From the NCBI GenBank assembly GCA_048054495.1, contig JBGMQN010000119.1, positions 1 through 27,035 on the forward strand: DNA of 27,035 nucleotides. The letters run 5' to 3'. The stretch is from JADFRG01 sp048054495 (lineage in GTDB: Bacteria > Chloroflexota > Anaerolineae > Anaerolineales > E44-bin32). This document shows, piece by piece, positions 15,040-22,975 of the stretch. Numbering within the stretch: position 1 is the stretch's first letter; the number at the start of each line of letters is the position of its first letter. The translations under genes were made by a program, and so were the position numbers. Under the pieces are notes generated by a model. The model ran no database searches, was not told where the DNA came from, and worked only from the letters and a program-made list of their open reading frames with translations.

Positions 15040-16056
15040 TTGGCCAAACCACTGCTTGACATCAAGGACCTCTACGTGCAGTTCAAGGTTTACGGAGGTC
15101 TGCTCGAGGTCCTGGATGGCGTGAACTTCCGCGTCGATACCGGCGAAAAGGTGGGTCTGGTCGGTGAGACAGGGTGCGGGAAGACCACGACCATGAAGGC
15201 CATCCTGCGTATTCTGCCCGAACCGCCTGCCGTTATCCCAAGGGGCGAGATCTTCTTCAAAGGCCGAGACCTTCTTAAGATGAAGTCGGCCGAGCTTAGC
15301 GACGTGCGCGGTGCTGGTATATCAATGATCTTCCAAGATCCAACCGCGGCTCTCAATCCGGTTTTTACGATCGGACAGCAGCTCGATCCCGTGATTCGAT
15401 ATTCGTCACCCCAGAACCGAAGACTCTCCAGGCGAAAAATACGAGAAGCGGCAGTCGTTTCGCTACGAGACGTGGCCCTGGCTGATCCGGACCGACTCCT
15501 GGACAGCTACCCGCTGCAACTCAGCGGCGGCATGCGGCAGCGTGTGTGCATCGGGATGGCGCTGGCCACGAATCCCGAATTGCTTATCGCCGATGAGCCG
15601 GGCACCTCTCTCGACGTGACCATCCAAGATCAGGTTCTGCGCCTGCTTCGCGATTTAGTTAAGGAAAAGCAGACCTCGGTCATTCTCATTACGCATACTT
15701 TAGGCGTCGTTCGCGAAACGACCGATCGTGTATACGTCATGTACGCTGGGAATATGGTTGAAGTGGCACCGACCCGGAAGCTTTTCGCCAACCCACTCCA
15801 CCCCTACACCCAGGGTCTGATGCAGGCCGTGCCCAAGCTGACCGGCGGCGGGATAGCGCACGGCATACCTGGCCGCATCCCTGAGTATCTTGACCCTCCA
15901 CCTGGATGTCGCTTTCATACGCGGTGTCCGCAGGTGATGGACATCTGCCGCCGAGAAAAGCCGCCCCATTTCAGTGTGGACGGCGGCCACCAAGTAGCAT
16001 GCTTTCTGTACGACAAGCATCCCATAGTCATGCAGGATGAAGCTGTTGCGTTATGA
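15040..16056 (+). CDS. ABC transporter ATP-binding protein, DppD/OppD type
   Basis: 338 aa. Walker A GETGCGKT (residues 42-49), signature LSGGMRQRV, Walker B LLIADEPGTSLDV and the switch His in LITHTLGVV. Two positions differ from the common DppD pattern: DEPGTSLD instead of DEPTTALD, and THTLG instead of THDLG. The C-terminus carries the oligopeptide/dipeptide extension (HPYTQGLMQAVPKL, then PGCRFHTRCPQVMDICRREK) with Cys residues that can bind an iron-sulfur cluster in some relatives. It energises import together with the DppF-type partner. The start is TTG at 15040, 6 nt after the permease stop and preceded by TAGGGAAA. The end overlaps the next gene by 4 nt (ATGA), so the two are translationally coupled. 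Confidence 0.93.
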   Translation: MAKPLLDIKDLYVQFKVYGGLLEVLDGVNFRVDTGEKVGLVGETGCGKTTTMKAILRILPEPPAVIPRGEIFFKGRDLLKMKSAELSDVRGAGISMIFQDPTAALNPVFTIGQQLDPVIRYSSPQNRRLSRRKIREAAVVSLRDVALADPDRLLDSYPLQLSGGMRQRVCIGMALATNPELLIADEPGTSLDVTIQDQVLRLLRDLVKEKQTSVILITHTLGVVRETTDRVYVMYAGNMVEVAPTRKLFANPLHPYTQGLMQAVPKLTGGGIAHGIPGRIPEYLDPPPGCRFHTRCPQVMDICRREKPPHFSVDGGHQVACFLYDKHPIVMQDEAVAL

Positions 16057-17090
16057 GCGATGAGATCCTGGTTGTCGACGGGCTGAAAAAGCACTTCGTC
16101 ATTGGCCACGAAGGCACGCTGAATCGCCAGCCTATCACCGTCAAAGCCGTAGACGGTGTCAACTTCGAAGTGCAAGAAGGCGAGACGTTTGGCCTGGTTG
16201 GCGAATCCGGATCGGGAAAGAGCACCATCGCCTATATCACGGTGGGCATGTATCAGCCTACAGAAGGGACGATGTATTTCAGGGGCGAAGAGCTCTTTGC
16301 ACGCGACCTCGAACGCCCGTTGCATCTGAGGAAGGAAATCCAGATCGTCTTCCAAGATCCGGGGTCATCCCTGAACCCGCGCCGAACTATCAAGCAGATC
16401 CTTGAGCTGCCACTGCGCATCCATCGGCCGAATGAAGACCAGCTGCAAGAGGTCATGCGGATACTCGACATGGTGGAGTTGCCGGTGGAATATATGCACA
16501 AGTATCCCCAGATGCTGAGCGGCGGCGAGAAGCAGATCGTAGCCATTGCCAGAGCGTTAGCGACTAACCCCTCCTTGATCATCTTGGATGAGCCCACATC
16601 GGCACTCGACGTGTCGGTGCAGGGAAAAGTCATTAACCTTCTTATCCGGCTGCAGCGCGATCTGGGGCTGACCTTCCTATTTATCACCCATGACCTCAGC
16701 TTGATGCGAAACGTCGCCTCACGGGTCAGCATCATGTATTTGGGCAAGATCTGCGAGGTGGCCGAAGCTTCTCGCTTCTTTCAGAATCCTCAACACCCCT
16801 ACACACAGATGCTCTTGTCTTCAATTCCCGTGGTGTCGGAGGAGGAGGAGGCCGCAAAGCCGGAGAAGATCGAGTCTACCGGTGAAATCCCGAGTCCAGT
16901 CAACATTCCCACTGGCTGCAGCTTCCATACGCGCTGTCCACAAGTGATGGATATTTGCAAACAGGTGGATCCCGTTATGGTGGACACCGGACCAGGACAC
17001 ACCGCACGTTGCCACTTGTTCGAGCAGCCAGCTGAACTCGCCGCTCCGACTTTGGCCCAACATACACAAACTGTAGCTGCCTCCAAGTAG
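16053..17090 (+). CDS. ABC transporter ATP-binding protein, DppF/OppF type
   Basis: 345 aa. Walker A GESGSGKS (residues 50-57), Q-loop FQDPGSSLNPR, signature LSGGEKQIV, Walker B LIILDEPTSALDV and switch His in FITHDLSLM. The DppF-type C-terminal extension is present (HPYTQMLLSSIPVV, then PTGCSFHTRCPQVMDICKQV). It forms the second nucleotide-binding subunit of the importer and overlaps the DppD-type gene by 4 nt. A run of Glu (EEEEAAKPEKIE) precedes the extension. This gene completes the five-component transporter; 55 bp later the hydantoinase genes begin on the same strand. Confidence 0.93.
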   Translation: MSDEILVVDGLKKHFVIGHEGTLNRQPITVKAVDGVNFEVQEGETFGLVGESGSGKSTIAYITVGMYQPTEGTMYFRGEELFARDLERPLHLRKEIQIVFQDPGSSLNPRRTIKQILELPLRIHRPNEDQLQEVMRILDMVELPVEYMHKYPQMLSGGEKQIVAIARALATNPSLIILDEPTSALDVSVQGKVINLLIRLQRDLGLTFLFITHDLSLMRNVASRVSIMYLGKICEVAEASRFFQNPQHPYTQMLLSSIPVVSEEEEAAKPEKIESTGEIPSPVNIPTGCSFHTRCPQVMDICKQVDPVMVDTGPGHTARCHLFEQPAELAAPTLAQHTQTVAASK

Positions 17091-17145
17091 TCCAGGCAGC
17101 CTTCGTTCATCAACCGATTAGCTCTCGATTGAAAGGAAACTCATC

Positions 17146-19212
17146 ATGCGTGTAGCTAGCGACATCGGCGGCACTTTCACGGATCTGGCATTCCTCGACG
17201 AAAAGAGCGGTGAGGTGGGCACGGCCAAAGTCTCCACCACGCCAGCCGCCTACGCCGAGGGTGTGGTCGAGACCCTTCGCAAGGCTAAACTGAGCGTACC
17301 GGATACAAGCTATTTTGTGCACGGCTCGACCGTAATCATTAACGCCATTACTGAGCGGAAGGGCGTCAAGACCGGCCTGATCACGACCAAGGGTTTTCGA
17401 GACGTGCTCGAGATCGGCCGAGCAAACCGTCCAGACATCTACAACATGTACTACACGAAGCCGCCCCCTTTTGTGCCGCGCTATCTTCGGCTCGAGGTCG
17501 AGGAGCGAGTGAACTACAAGGGCGAAGTTCTGACGCCACTGAATGATGCGGATGTTCGCTCAGCCGTTGAGAAGATGCAGGCCGAGGGAGTTCAGGCTCT
17601 GGCGGTGTGCCTGCTGCACTCTTACGCAAACCCCAGTCATGAAATTGAGTGCGGTGAAATTATCAACGAGATGGCCCGCGAGCTCCCGGTCACGCTATCG
17701 CATCAGATCACACAAGAGTGGCGAGAGTTTGAGCGCACCAGCACCACCGTGCTCAATAGCTACGTGCATCCGATTGCCCGGGACTATCTGGACAATCTGG
17801 AGAGAGACCTGACCAAGATGGGCATGCAGGGGAGCTCGCTCCACGTTATGCAGTCGAACGGTGGCAGCGCGACCTTCGGAGCCGGTAAGGCGTTCCCGAT
17901 CAACCTCGTTGAATCGGGCCCGGTTGCGGGGGTTATTGGCGCGGCAAACATCGGCCAGATGATCGGCGAGCCCAACGTGATCTCGCTTGACATTGGTGGA
18001 ACGACGGCCAAGACCTCGCTGGTCGAGAAGGGAACCCCGAGAATCACAACAGAGTACAAGATCGAACAGCGGAGGGAATATGCCGGGTATCCGATCCTCG
18101 CCCCCACCATCGATATTGCCGAGATCGGAGCTGGTGGCGGCTCGATCGCCTGGGTTGATAAGGCAGGCGCGCTACAGGTTGGTCCAGTCAGTGCCGGAGC
18201 GGATCCAGGGCCGGCGTGCTATGGATGGGGTGGCGAGCAGCCCACCGTGACGGATGCCAACGTCGTCGCAGGACGCATCAATCCGGACTATTTCCTTGGA
18301 GGCGAAATCCCTCTCGACGTGGAGAAGGCCGAAGCCGCCCTCAAGCCCATCGCGGATGCCTTCAGCATGAACCTCGAGCAGGCAGCGATGGGAGTGATCC
18401 GCATCGCGGACTCCAACATGATTAACGCCCTGAAATTGGTCTCGGTGAGGCGCGGCTACGATCCACGTGACTTCGTGCTCATCGCCTTCGGCGGCGGGGG
18501 CGCGATGCATGCGGGAGCCCTCATGCGTGAGCTGCGCTGCAAGAAGGTCATCATCCCCATGGAGCCAGCAGTCTTTTCCGCCTGGGGAATGCTCATGACG
18601 GACTTGCGACGTGACTACATCCGCACCCTGATCACCCGCACGGACAAGGCCAATGCGAAGGAAATGGACCGGATTTTCACCGAGATGGAAGCCCAGGCAA
18701 CGCAGGAACTGATGGCCGAGGGCGTCAAGAAGAGCGACCTGGCCATTGAGCGTTTCGCCGATATGCGCTATCTGGGCCAGGAACACACGGTCAAGGTGCC
18801 GTTGCCAAGCGAGAAAATCACGGAGGAAGCGCTTCCGGGAATCAACGATCGCTTCCACACCTTGCACGAACAGACCTACACCTTTCGCCTGGAAACTCCA
18901 GTGGAACTGGTCAACTACCACATCACCGCCTTCGGGCGCGTGAAGAAGCCTGAAATCAGGGAACTGGATGGACGCGGCGGAAAACTCGATGAGGCCCGCA
19001 AAGCTACCCGCCGCGTGAATTTCGACGAGCTCGGGTTCCATGAGGCTGACATCTATGAGCGTCACTCAATTCCCATTGGTGAGCCCATCACAGGTCCCGC
19101 GGTCATCGAAGAACCCGCCTCGACTACCGTCGTCTTCCCCGATCAGCAGCTCACCCGAGACCAATACGGGTTTCTGCACATCGAGCCGGCCGACCAGCCA
19201 GCGAGGAGATGA
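17146..19212 (+). CDS. hyuA: Hydantoinase/oxoprolinase subunit A (first copy)
   Basis: 688 aa, full family length. The ASKHA-type ATP site shows phosphate-1 DIGGTFTD (residues 6-13) and phosphate-2 LDIGGTTAKT (Asp282), the latter differing from the more usual DMGGTSTDV. Further family motifs: FVHGSTVIINAITERKG, ERTSTTVLNSYVHP, EIGAGGGSIAWVD, GPACYGWGG, AFGGGGAMHAG and MRYLGQEHTV. With subunit B it performs ATP-dependent hydrolysis of a cyclic amide such as a hydantoin, 5-oxoproline or lactam; related proteins also occur in acetone and acetophenone carboxylases. The ATG follows AAGGAAAC. It ends within the start region of the B gene, so the two are coupled and probably form a complex. The gene symbol is by family only; the substrate is not determined. 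Confidence 0.9.
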   Translation: MRVASDIGGTFTDLAFLDEKSGEVGTAKVSTTPAAYAEGVVETLRKAKLSVPDTSYFVHGSTVIINAITERKGVKTGLITTKGFRDVLEIGRANRPDIYNMYYTKPPPFVPRYLRLEVEERVNYKGEVLTPLNDADVRSAVEKMQAEGVQALAVCLLHSYANPSHEIECGEIINEMARELPVTLSHQITQEWREFERTSTTVLNSYVHPIARDYLDNLERDLTKMGMQGSSLHVMQSNGGSATFGAGKAFPINLVESGPVAGVIGAANIGQMIGEPNVISLDIGGTTAKTSLVEKGTPRITTEYKIEQRREYAGYPILAPTIDIAEIGAGGGSIAWVDKAGALQVGPVSAGADPGPACYGWGGEQPTVTDANVVAGRINPDYFLGGEIPLDVEKAEAALKPIADAFSMNLEQAAMGVIRIADSNMINALKLVSVRRGYDPRDFVLIAFGGGGAMHAGALMRELRCKKVIIPMEPAVFSAWGMLMTDLRRDYIRTLITRTDKANAKEMDRIFTEMEAQATQELMAEGVKKSDLAIERFADMRYLGQEHTVKVPLPSEKITEEALPGINDRFHTLHEQTYTFRLETPVELVNYHITAFGRVKKPEIRELDGRGGKLDEARKATRRVNFDELGFHEADIYERHSIPIGEPITGPAVIEEPASTTVVFPDQQLTRDQYGFLHIEPADQPARR

Positions 19213-19214
19213 AC

Positions 19215-20951
19215 ATGGCCAAGGATAAGCAGACAATCGATCCTTTCACGCTCGAGATCATCAAGGAAGGCTTGAGGTCGATCGGTGACGAGATGTTCGT
19301 GACCATGCAGCGCACCAGCATGAGCACCATCATCTACGAGGTCTTGGACTATGCGGTCGGCCTCACCGACGCGGAAGGAAACCTAATTACACAAGGGAAT
19401 GGCGTCACTCTCTTCCTGGGCACGCTCGATTTTGGTGTGCGCAGCATATTGGACAAATTTGGCGCGGAGAATCTGAAACCGGGTGACATCTACATCACAA
19501 ACGACCCGTACACCGGCGGTGGGACTCACCTCTCCGACGTGTCGATCATCGCTCCGATCTTCTATGACGGCCAACTCGTGGCCTTCGCGGCCAACAAAGG
19601 CCACTGGACTGAGGTCGGCGGCATGGCCGCTGGAAGTTGGACCACCAATTCCACGGAGATCTACCAAGAGGGGCTGCAATTCCCGGCCATCAAACTGTTC
19701 GACCAGGGCGAGCCGATCCAGAGCCTGCTGGACATCATTAGGGCCAATGTGCGAACGCCGGACATGAGTATCGGGGACATGTACGCGCAGGTGGCCTCCA
19801 TGCGGATCGCGGAGCGGCGCTTCCAAGAGATGTGCGACAAATATGGAGCTGACCTGGTCCTGCGCGGAATCGACGCTCTGCTTGACTACAGCGAGGCGCT
19901 GACCCGCCAGGAGCTCAACAAGCTGCCCGATGGGGTCTACGAGGCCAAGGACTTCATCGATGATGACGGGATCGGTAACGGACCTTTCGAGGTGCAGGTG
20001 AAGATCACCGTCAAAGGCGACAATTTGATCTGCGACTTCACCGGCTCGCACGGTCAGGTGCCAGGACCGGTCAATTGCGCCCGGACCGGCCTGTACTCTG
20101 CGGCCCGCGCGGTGCTCATGGCGCTTACCGACCCAGGAATCCCTGCCAGCGAGGGATGCTTCCGTGCGCTCGAGGTCATCTGCCCCGAAGGCACGATCTT
20201 CACCTGCGAGCGCCCTGCGCCGGTTTCCACCTATTGGGAAACCATGCTGTACGCAGCCGATCTGATCTGGAAGGCCATGGCGCCTGTTCTTCCAGACCGT
20301 CTCCCAGCCGGTCACTTCTTGAGCGTATGCGGGACCATCGTCGCAGGCCCGCATCCGGATACCGGCGAACTGTTCCTGCTTGTGGAACCCCAGGCCGGAG
20401 GATGGGGAGCGGGTGCCGGCAAAGACGGCGAGAATGGCCTGGTTTGCGTCGGGGACGGTGAAACTTACGTCATTCCGGTGGAGGTGTGCGAAACACGTTA
20501 CGGTGTTTTAGTGGATCAGTTCGGCTTCGACATCACGGACGACGGAGCGGGCAAATTCCGGGGCGGGCGCGGCCTGGTGCGTGACTACCGCATCACTGCC
20601 GACGAGGCCTGGTTCACCGGCACGTTCGGGCGGTTCAAGTATCTGCCCTGGGGCATGGAGGGTGGAGAGCAGGGCTCAAAGAACTACACCGAGATCCTCT
20701 TCGCCGACGGCAGGGAACCGGAAGTCTTCGGCAAAGCGGCCCAATACCACCTGGTAAAGGACGACGTGGCCCGCCTCATCACCGGGACAGGCGGCGGATA
20801 TGGAAATCCGTTCGAGCGACCGGCCGACAAAGTTCAGGATGACGTGAAGAATGGCTACGTGACGCTGCATCAGGCCGAAGAGCACTATGGAGTGGTTCTC
20901 AACGCCGATACATTGGAGGTCGAGAAACTCGCCGGGGCCCGCGCTCGGTAG
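19215..20951 (+). CDS. hyuB: Hydantoinase/oxoprolinase subunit B (first copy)
   Basis: 578 aa. Canonical HyuB motifs: RTSMSTIIYEVLDYAVGLTD near the N-terminus, TNDPYTGGGTHLSDV (about residues 95-109), NKGHWTEVGG, YQEGLQFPAIKLF, NVRTPDMSIGDMYAQ, DFTGSHGQVPGPVN and, at the end, GTGGGYGNPFERP. Residues Asp45, His105, Asp108 and His130 line up with the metal site described for this family. It provides the hydrolytic site while subunit A uses ATP. GAGGAG lies 6 nt before the ATG at 19215; an ATG at 19209 overlaps the hyuA stop but has no spacing from that site. It forms the first A-B module. Confidence 0.9.
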   Translation: MAKDKQTIDPFTLEIIKEGLRSIGDEMFVTMQRTSMSTIIYEVLDYAVGLTDAEGNLITQGNGVTLFLGTLDFGVRSILDKFGAENLKPGDIYITNDPYTGGGTHLSDVSIIAPIFYDGQLVAFAANKGHWTEVGGMAAGSWTTNSTEIYQEGLQFPAIKLFDQGEPIQSLLDIIRANVRTPDMSIGDMYAQVASMRIAERRFQEMCDKYGADLVLRGIDALLDYSEALTRQELNKLPDGVYEAKDFIDDDGIGNGPFEVQVKITVKGDNLICDFTGSHGQVPGPVNCARTGLYSAARAVLMALTDPGIPASEGCFRALEVICPEGTIFTCERPAPVSTYWETMLYAADLIWKAMAPVLPDRLPAGHFLSVCGTIVAGPHPDTGELFLLVEPQAGGWGAGAGKDGENGLVCVGDGETYVIPVEVCETRYGVLVDQFGFDITDDGAGKFRGGRGLVRDYRITADEAWFTGTFGRFKYLPWGMEGGEQGSKNYTEILFADGREPEVFGKAAQYHLVKDDVARLITGTGGGYGNPFERPADKVQDDVKNGYVTLHQAEEHYGVVLNADTLEVEKLAGARAR

Positions 20952-20971
20952 CGGGGTCCGACATCAGGTGA

Positions 20972-21187
20972 TGCTCCGGCCACTCCCAGGTACTTCCAAC
21001 GGGATGGCTTGGACAGGCCGATGGAGTGAGAGAGATGCCGCGAGAAGCCGGCATGCGCTTCTGGATCGAACCAGAGATTTACCTGGCGGGCAAGTTCTGC
21101 GTACGCATCGAAGAGGTCGTCCTGGTCGCCGAGGATGGATGTCGCCGCCTAACCGGGCTGGACCACGACCTAATCGTTAAGGCCTGA
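20972..21187 (+). pseudogene. M24 (creatinase/Xaa-Pro) peptidase C-terminal remnant
   Basis: From an ATG at 21035 the 50-aa reading frame MPREAGMRFWIEPEIYLAGK continues FCVRIEEVVLVAEDGCRRLT and ends LDHDLIVKA. It matches the C-terminal end of M24 metallopeptidases (GMxFxIEPGIYVPGxFGVRIEDVVLVTEDG...), including the metal-binding Glu of IEP and the VRIEE segment, but the GIY of the family is EIY. The frame is open back to 20972 without any further family sequence: the preceding pita-bread domain with its Asp, Asp and His ligands is missing. It sits between the two hydantoinase modules, where M24 peptidases are frequent neighbours in related clusters. Probably the last piece of a deleted gene. 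GGAGTGAGAGAG before the ATG could still drive translation of a 50-aa peptide. Confidence 0.6.
21017..21038 (+). repeat. 22-bp translation-start leader shared with the racemase gene, copy 1
   Basis: Matches 26254-26275 at 21 of 22 bases; the shared part includes GGAGTGAGAGAGATGC, that is, the ribosome site and start codon. The rest of the upstream sequence is much less alike. It precedes the M24 remnant. Confidence 0.6.
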
Positions 21188-21213
21188 AAGGCATCATGAG
21201 CGGAGGGAGTTAG

Positions 21214-22929
21214 GTGAGCAAGATAGATCAAATCACAGTCGAAGTAATTCACAACTACCTGCTTTCTGCGGCTAAGGAGATGGAGCGCAACTTGATGCGC
21301 ACCTCGTATAACACGATCATCTACGAGATCCGCGATTTTGGGCTAGGAATCTATGACACCCAGTTCCGCCTGCTGGCGGAATCGCCCGGGTTGGCCATCT
21401 TCACGCGCGGCAACGATTACGGCCTGATGAAGACGATGGAATTCCTGGGAGAAGGTAACATCGATCCAGGAGACATCGTTCTCACCAGCTATCCATATTG
21501 GAGTTCCGCCCATCCGCTGGACGTCCTGGCCGTCTCGCCAATCTTCCACGAAGAGCGGCTCATCGGATACACCGCCATCAAACAGCACTGGCTGGATTTG
21601 GGACAGAAGGATCCAGGCTACTGTCTGGACACAACCAGCGTTTACCAGGAGGGCCTGCTGTTGCCTGCCGCAAAAATCTATAAGCAGGGCGTCCTAAATC
21701 AGGAGTTGCTGAACATCATCCGATTCAATAACCGGCTCCCGAACCGAGTAATCGGCGACATGAACGCGCAGATCTCCGCCTGCCGAACGGGCGAGCGCCG
21801 TGTGAAAGAACTGGTCGAGAAGTTCGGCCTGGACACCTATGAGCAGGCTATCGAGGAGATCCTCGACCATGGTGAACGCATTGCTCGTGCGCGCCTGGCT
21901 GAGCTGCCAAAGGGAACCTGGTCTGCAGAGGATTGGCTCGACGACGACGGCATTGATAAGGACACCATGCTGAAGCTCAAGGTCGAGGTCACGCTCACCG
22001 GCGAGGAGATGATCGTCGACTGGACGGGCTCGCAACCCGCGACTGTGGGCCCAATGAACTTGCCACTGGGCTGCACACTCGGCGTGAGCGGTTTGGCCTT
22101 CAAGGGAGTCACGACCCCCGACACTCCCGCGAACGCGGGCAACTTCCGGCCCTTAAAGGTGATCGCTCCCGAGGGTGAGATGATGCATGCCATTCCGCCT
22201 GCCCCAACGTTCACAATCTGGGCCTCCCTACTCGCTCCAGAAGTTATCCTCAAGGCGCTGGCCCAGGGTTTGCCGGATATAGTCCCTGCCTGCTCAGGAG
22301 GAGATGTCTTTGATGTGATGGGCATCGGAGTCCACCCCAGGACCGGCAGATCCTGGGTGGAGGCCACCAACGAAGGGGTTGGCTTCGGCGGCCACGCACA
22401 CGGCGACGGGGAGGACGGCATCATGCACCTCACGGAGCCAGGCTGTCGTAACAATCCTGTGGAGGTGCTGGAGATGAAGGCTCCCTGGATCGTAGAAAAC
22501 TACTACCTTCGTCAGGACTCGGGCGGCCCCGGCGAACACCGCGGCGGGTTAGGCATCACACGCACATACCACTTTTTGGCCCCTTCATCCGTACTGACTC
22601 TGGTCAAGAAAACCAAGACCAAGCCTTGGGGAATGGCCGGTGGCAAGGACGGGGAGAACGGCCACGTAATTGTGTGGCCTGGAACCGAAAAAGAGGAAAT
22701 CACCGGCGCGATCTCATATCCCATGGCGGCAGAGGACGTAATCGTCAACAACTCTGGCGGAGGAGGGGGTTGGGGCGACCCCTTCAAACGCGATCCAGAG
22801 AAAGTCCTGGAGGACGTGAGGAACGATTTTGTTTCTTTAGCCAGCGCCAAGGACGACTACGGTGTCGTGATCGATCCGAAGACGATGACCATCGATGCCA
22901 AAACCACAGCGGCCATCCGGGGGAAGTGA
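21214..22929 (+). CDS. hyuB: Hydantoinase/oxoprolinase subunit B (second copy, divergent)
   Basis: 571 aa, full length. Family features: RTSYNTIIYEIRDFGLGIYD, YQEGLLLPAAKIYKQG, NRLPNRVIGDMNAQISACR, DWTGSQPATVGPMN and NNSGGGGGWGDPFKRDP. The canonical NDPYxGGTHLxDV is replaced by SYPYWSSAHPLDV and NKGHW by IKQHW, yet the likely metal ligands Asp41, His100, Asp103 and His125 are all kept. The enzyme is thus probably active but shaped for another substrate than the first copy. The start is GTG at 21214, preceded by GGAGGGAG. It is followed after 46 bp by the second A subunit, so this module is in B-A order, the reverse of the first. Confidence 0.88.
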   Translation: MSKIDQITVEVIHNYLLSAAKEMERNLMRTSYNTIIYEIRDFGLGIYDTQFRLLAESPGLAIFTRGNDYGLMKTMEFLGEGNIDPGDIVLTSYPYWSSAHPLDVLAVSPIFHEERLIGYTAIKQHWLDLGQKDPGYCLDTTSVYQEGLLLPAAKIYKQGVLNQELLNIIRFNNRLPNRVIGDMNAQISACRTGERRVKELVEKFGLDTYEQAIEEILDHGERIARARLAELPKGTWSAEDWLDDDGIDKDTMLKLKVEVTLTGEEMIVDWTGSQPATVGPMNLPLGCTLGVSGLAFKGVTTPDTPANAGNFRPLKVIAPEGEMMHAIPPAPTFTIWASLLAPEVILKALAQGLPDIVPACSGGDVFDVMGIGVHPRTGRSWVEATNEGVGFGGHAHGDGEDGIMHLTEPGCRNNPVEVLEMKAPWIVENYYLRQDSGGPGEHRGGLGITRTYHFLAPSSVLTLVKKTKTKPWGMAGGKDGENGHVIVWPGTEKEEITGAISYPMAAEDVIVNNSGGGGGWGDPFKRDPEKVLEDVRNDFVSLASAKDDYGVVIDPKTMTIDAKTTAAIRGK

Positions 22930-22975
22930 GCCTAGCTCATTAATCGCCCTAGCTCAGCCCATCCATGGGAGATAG

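Noticed and set aside
18172..19065. 297-codon minus-strand ORF opposite hyuA, and a similar one of 323 codons at 19383-20354
   Set aside because: Antisense shadows in GC-rich coding sequence; the plus-strand frames carry clear family motifs.
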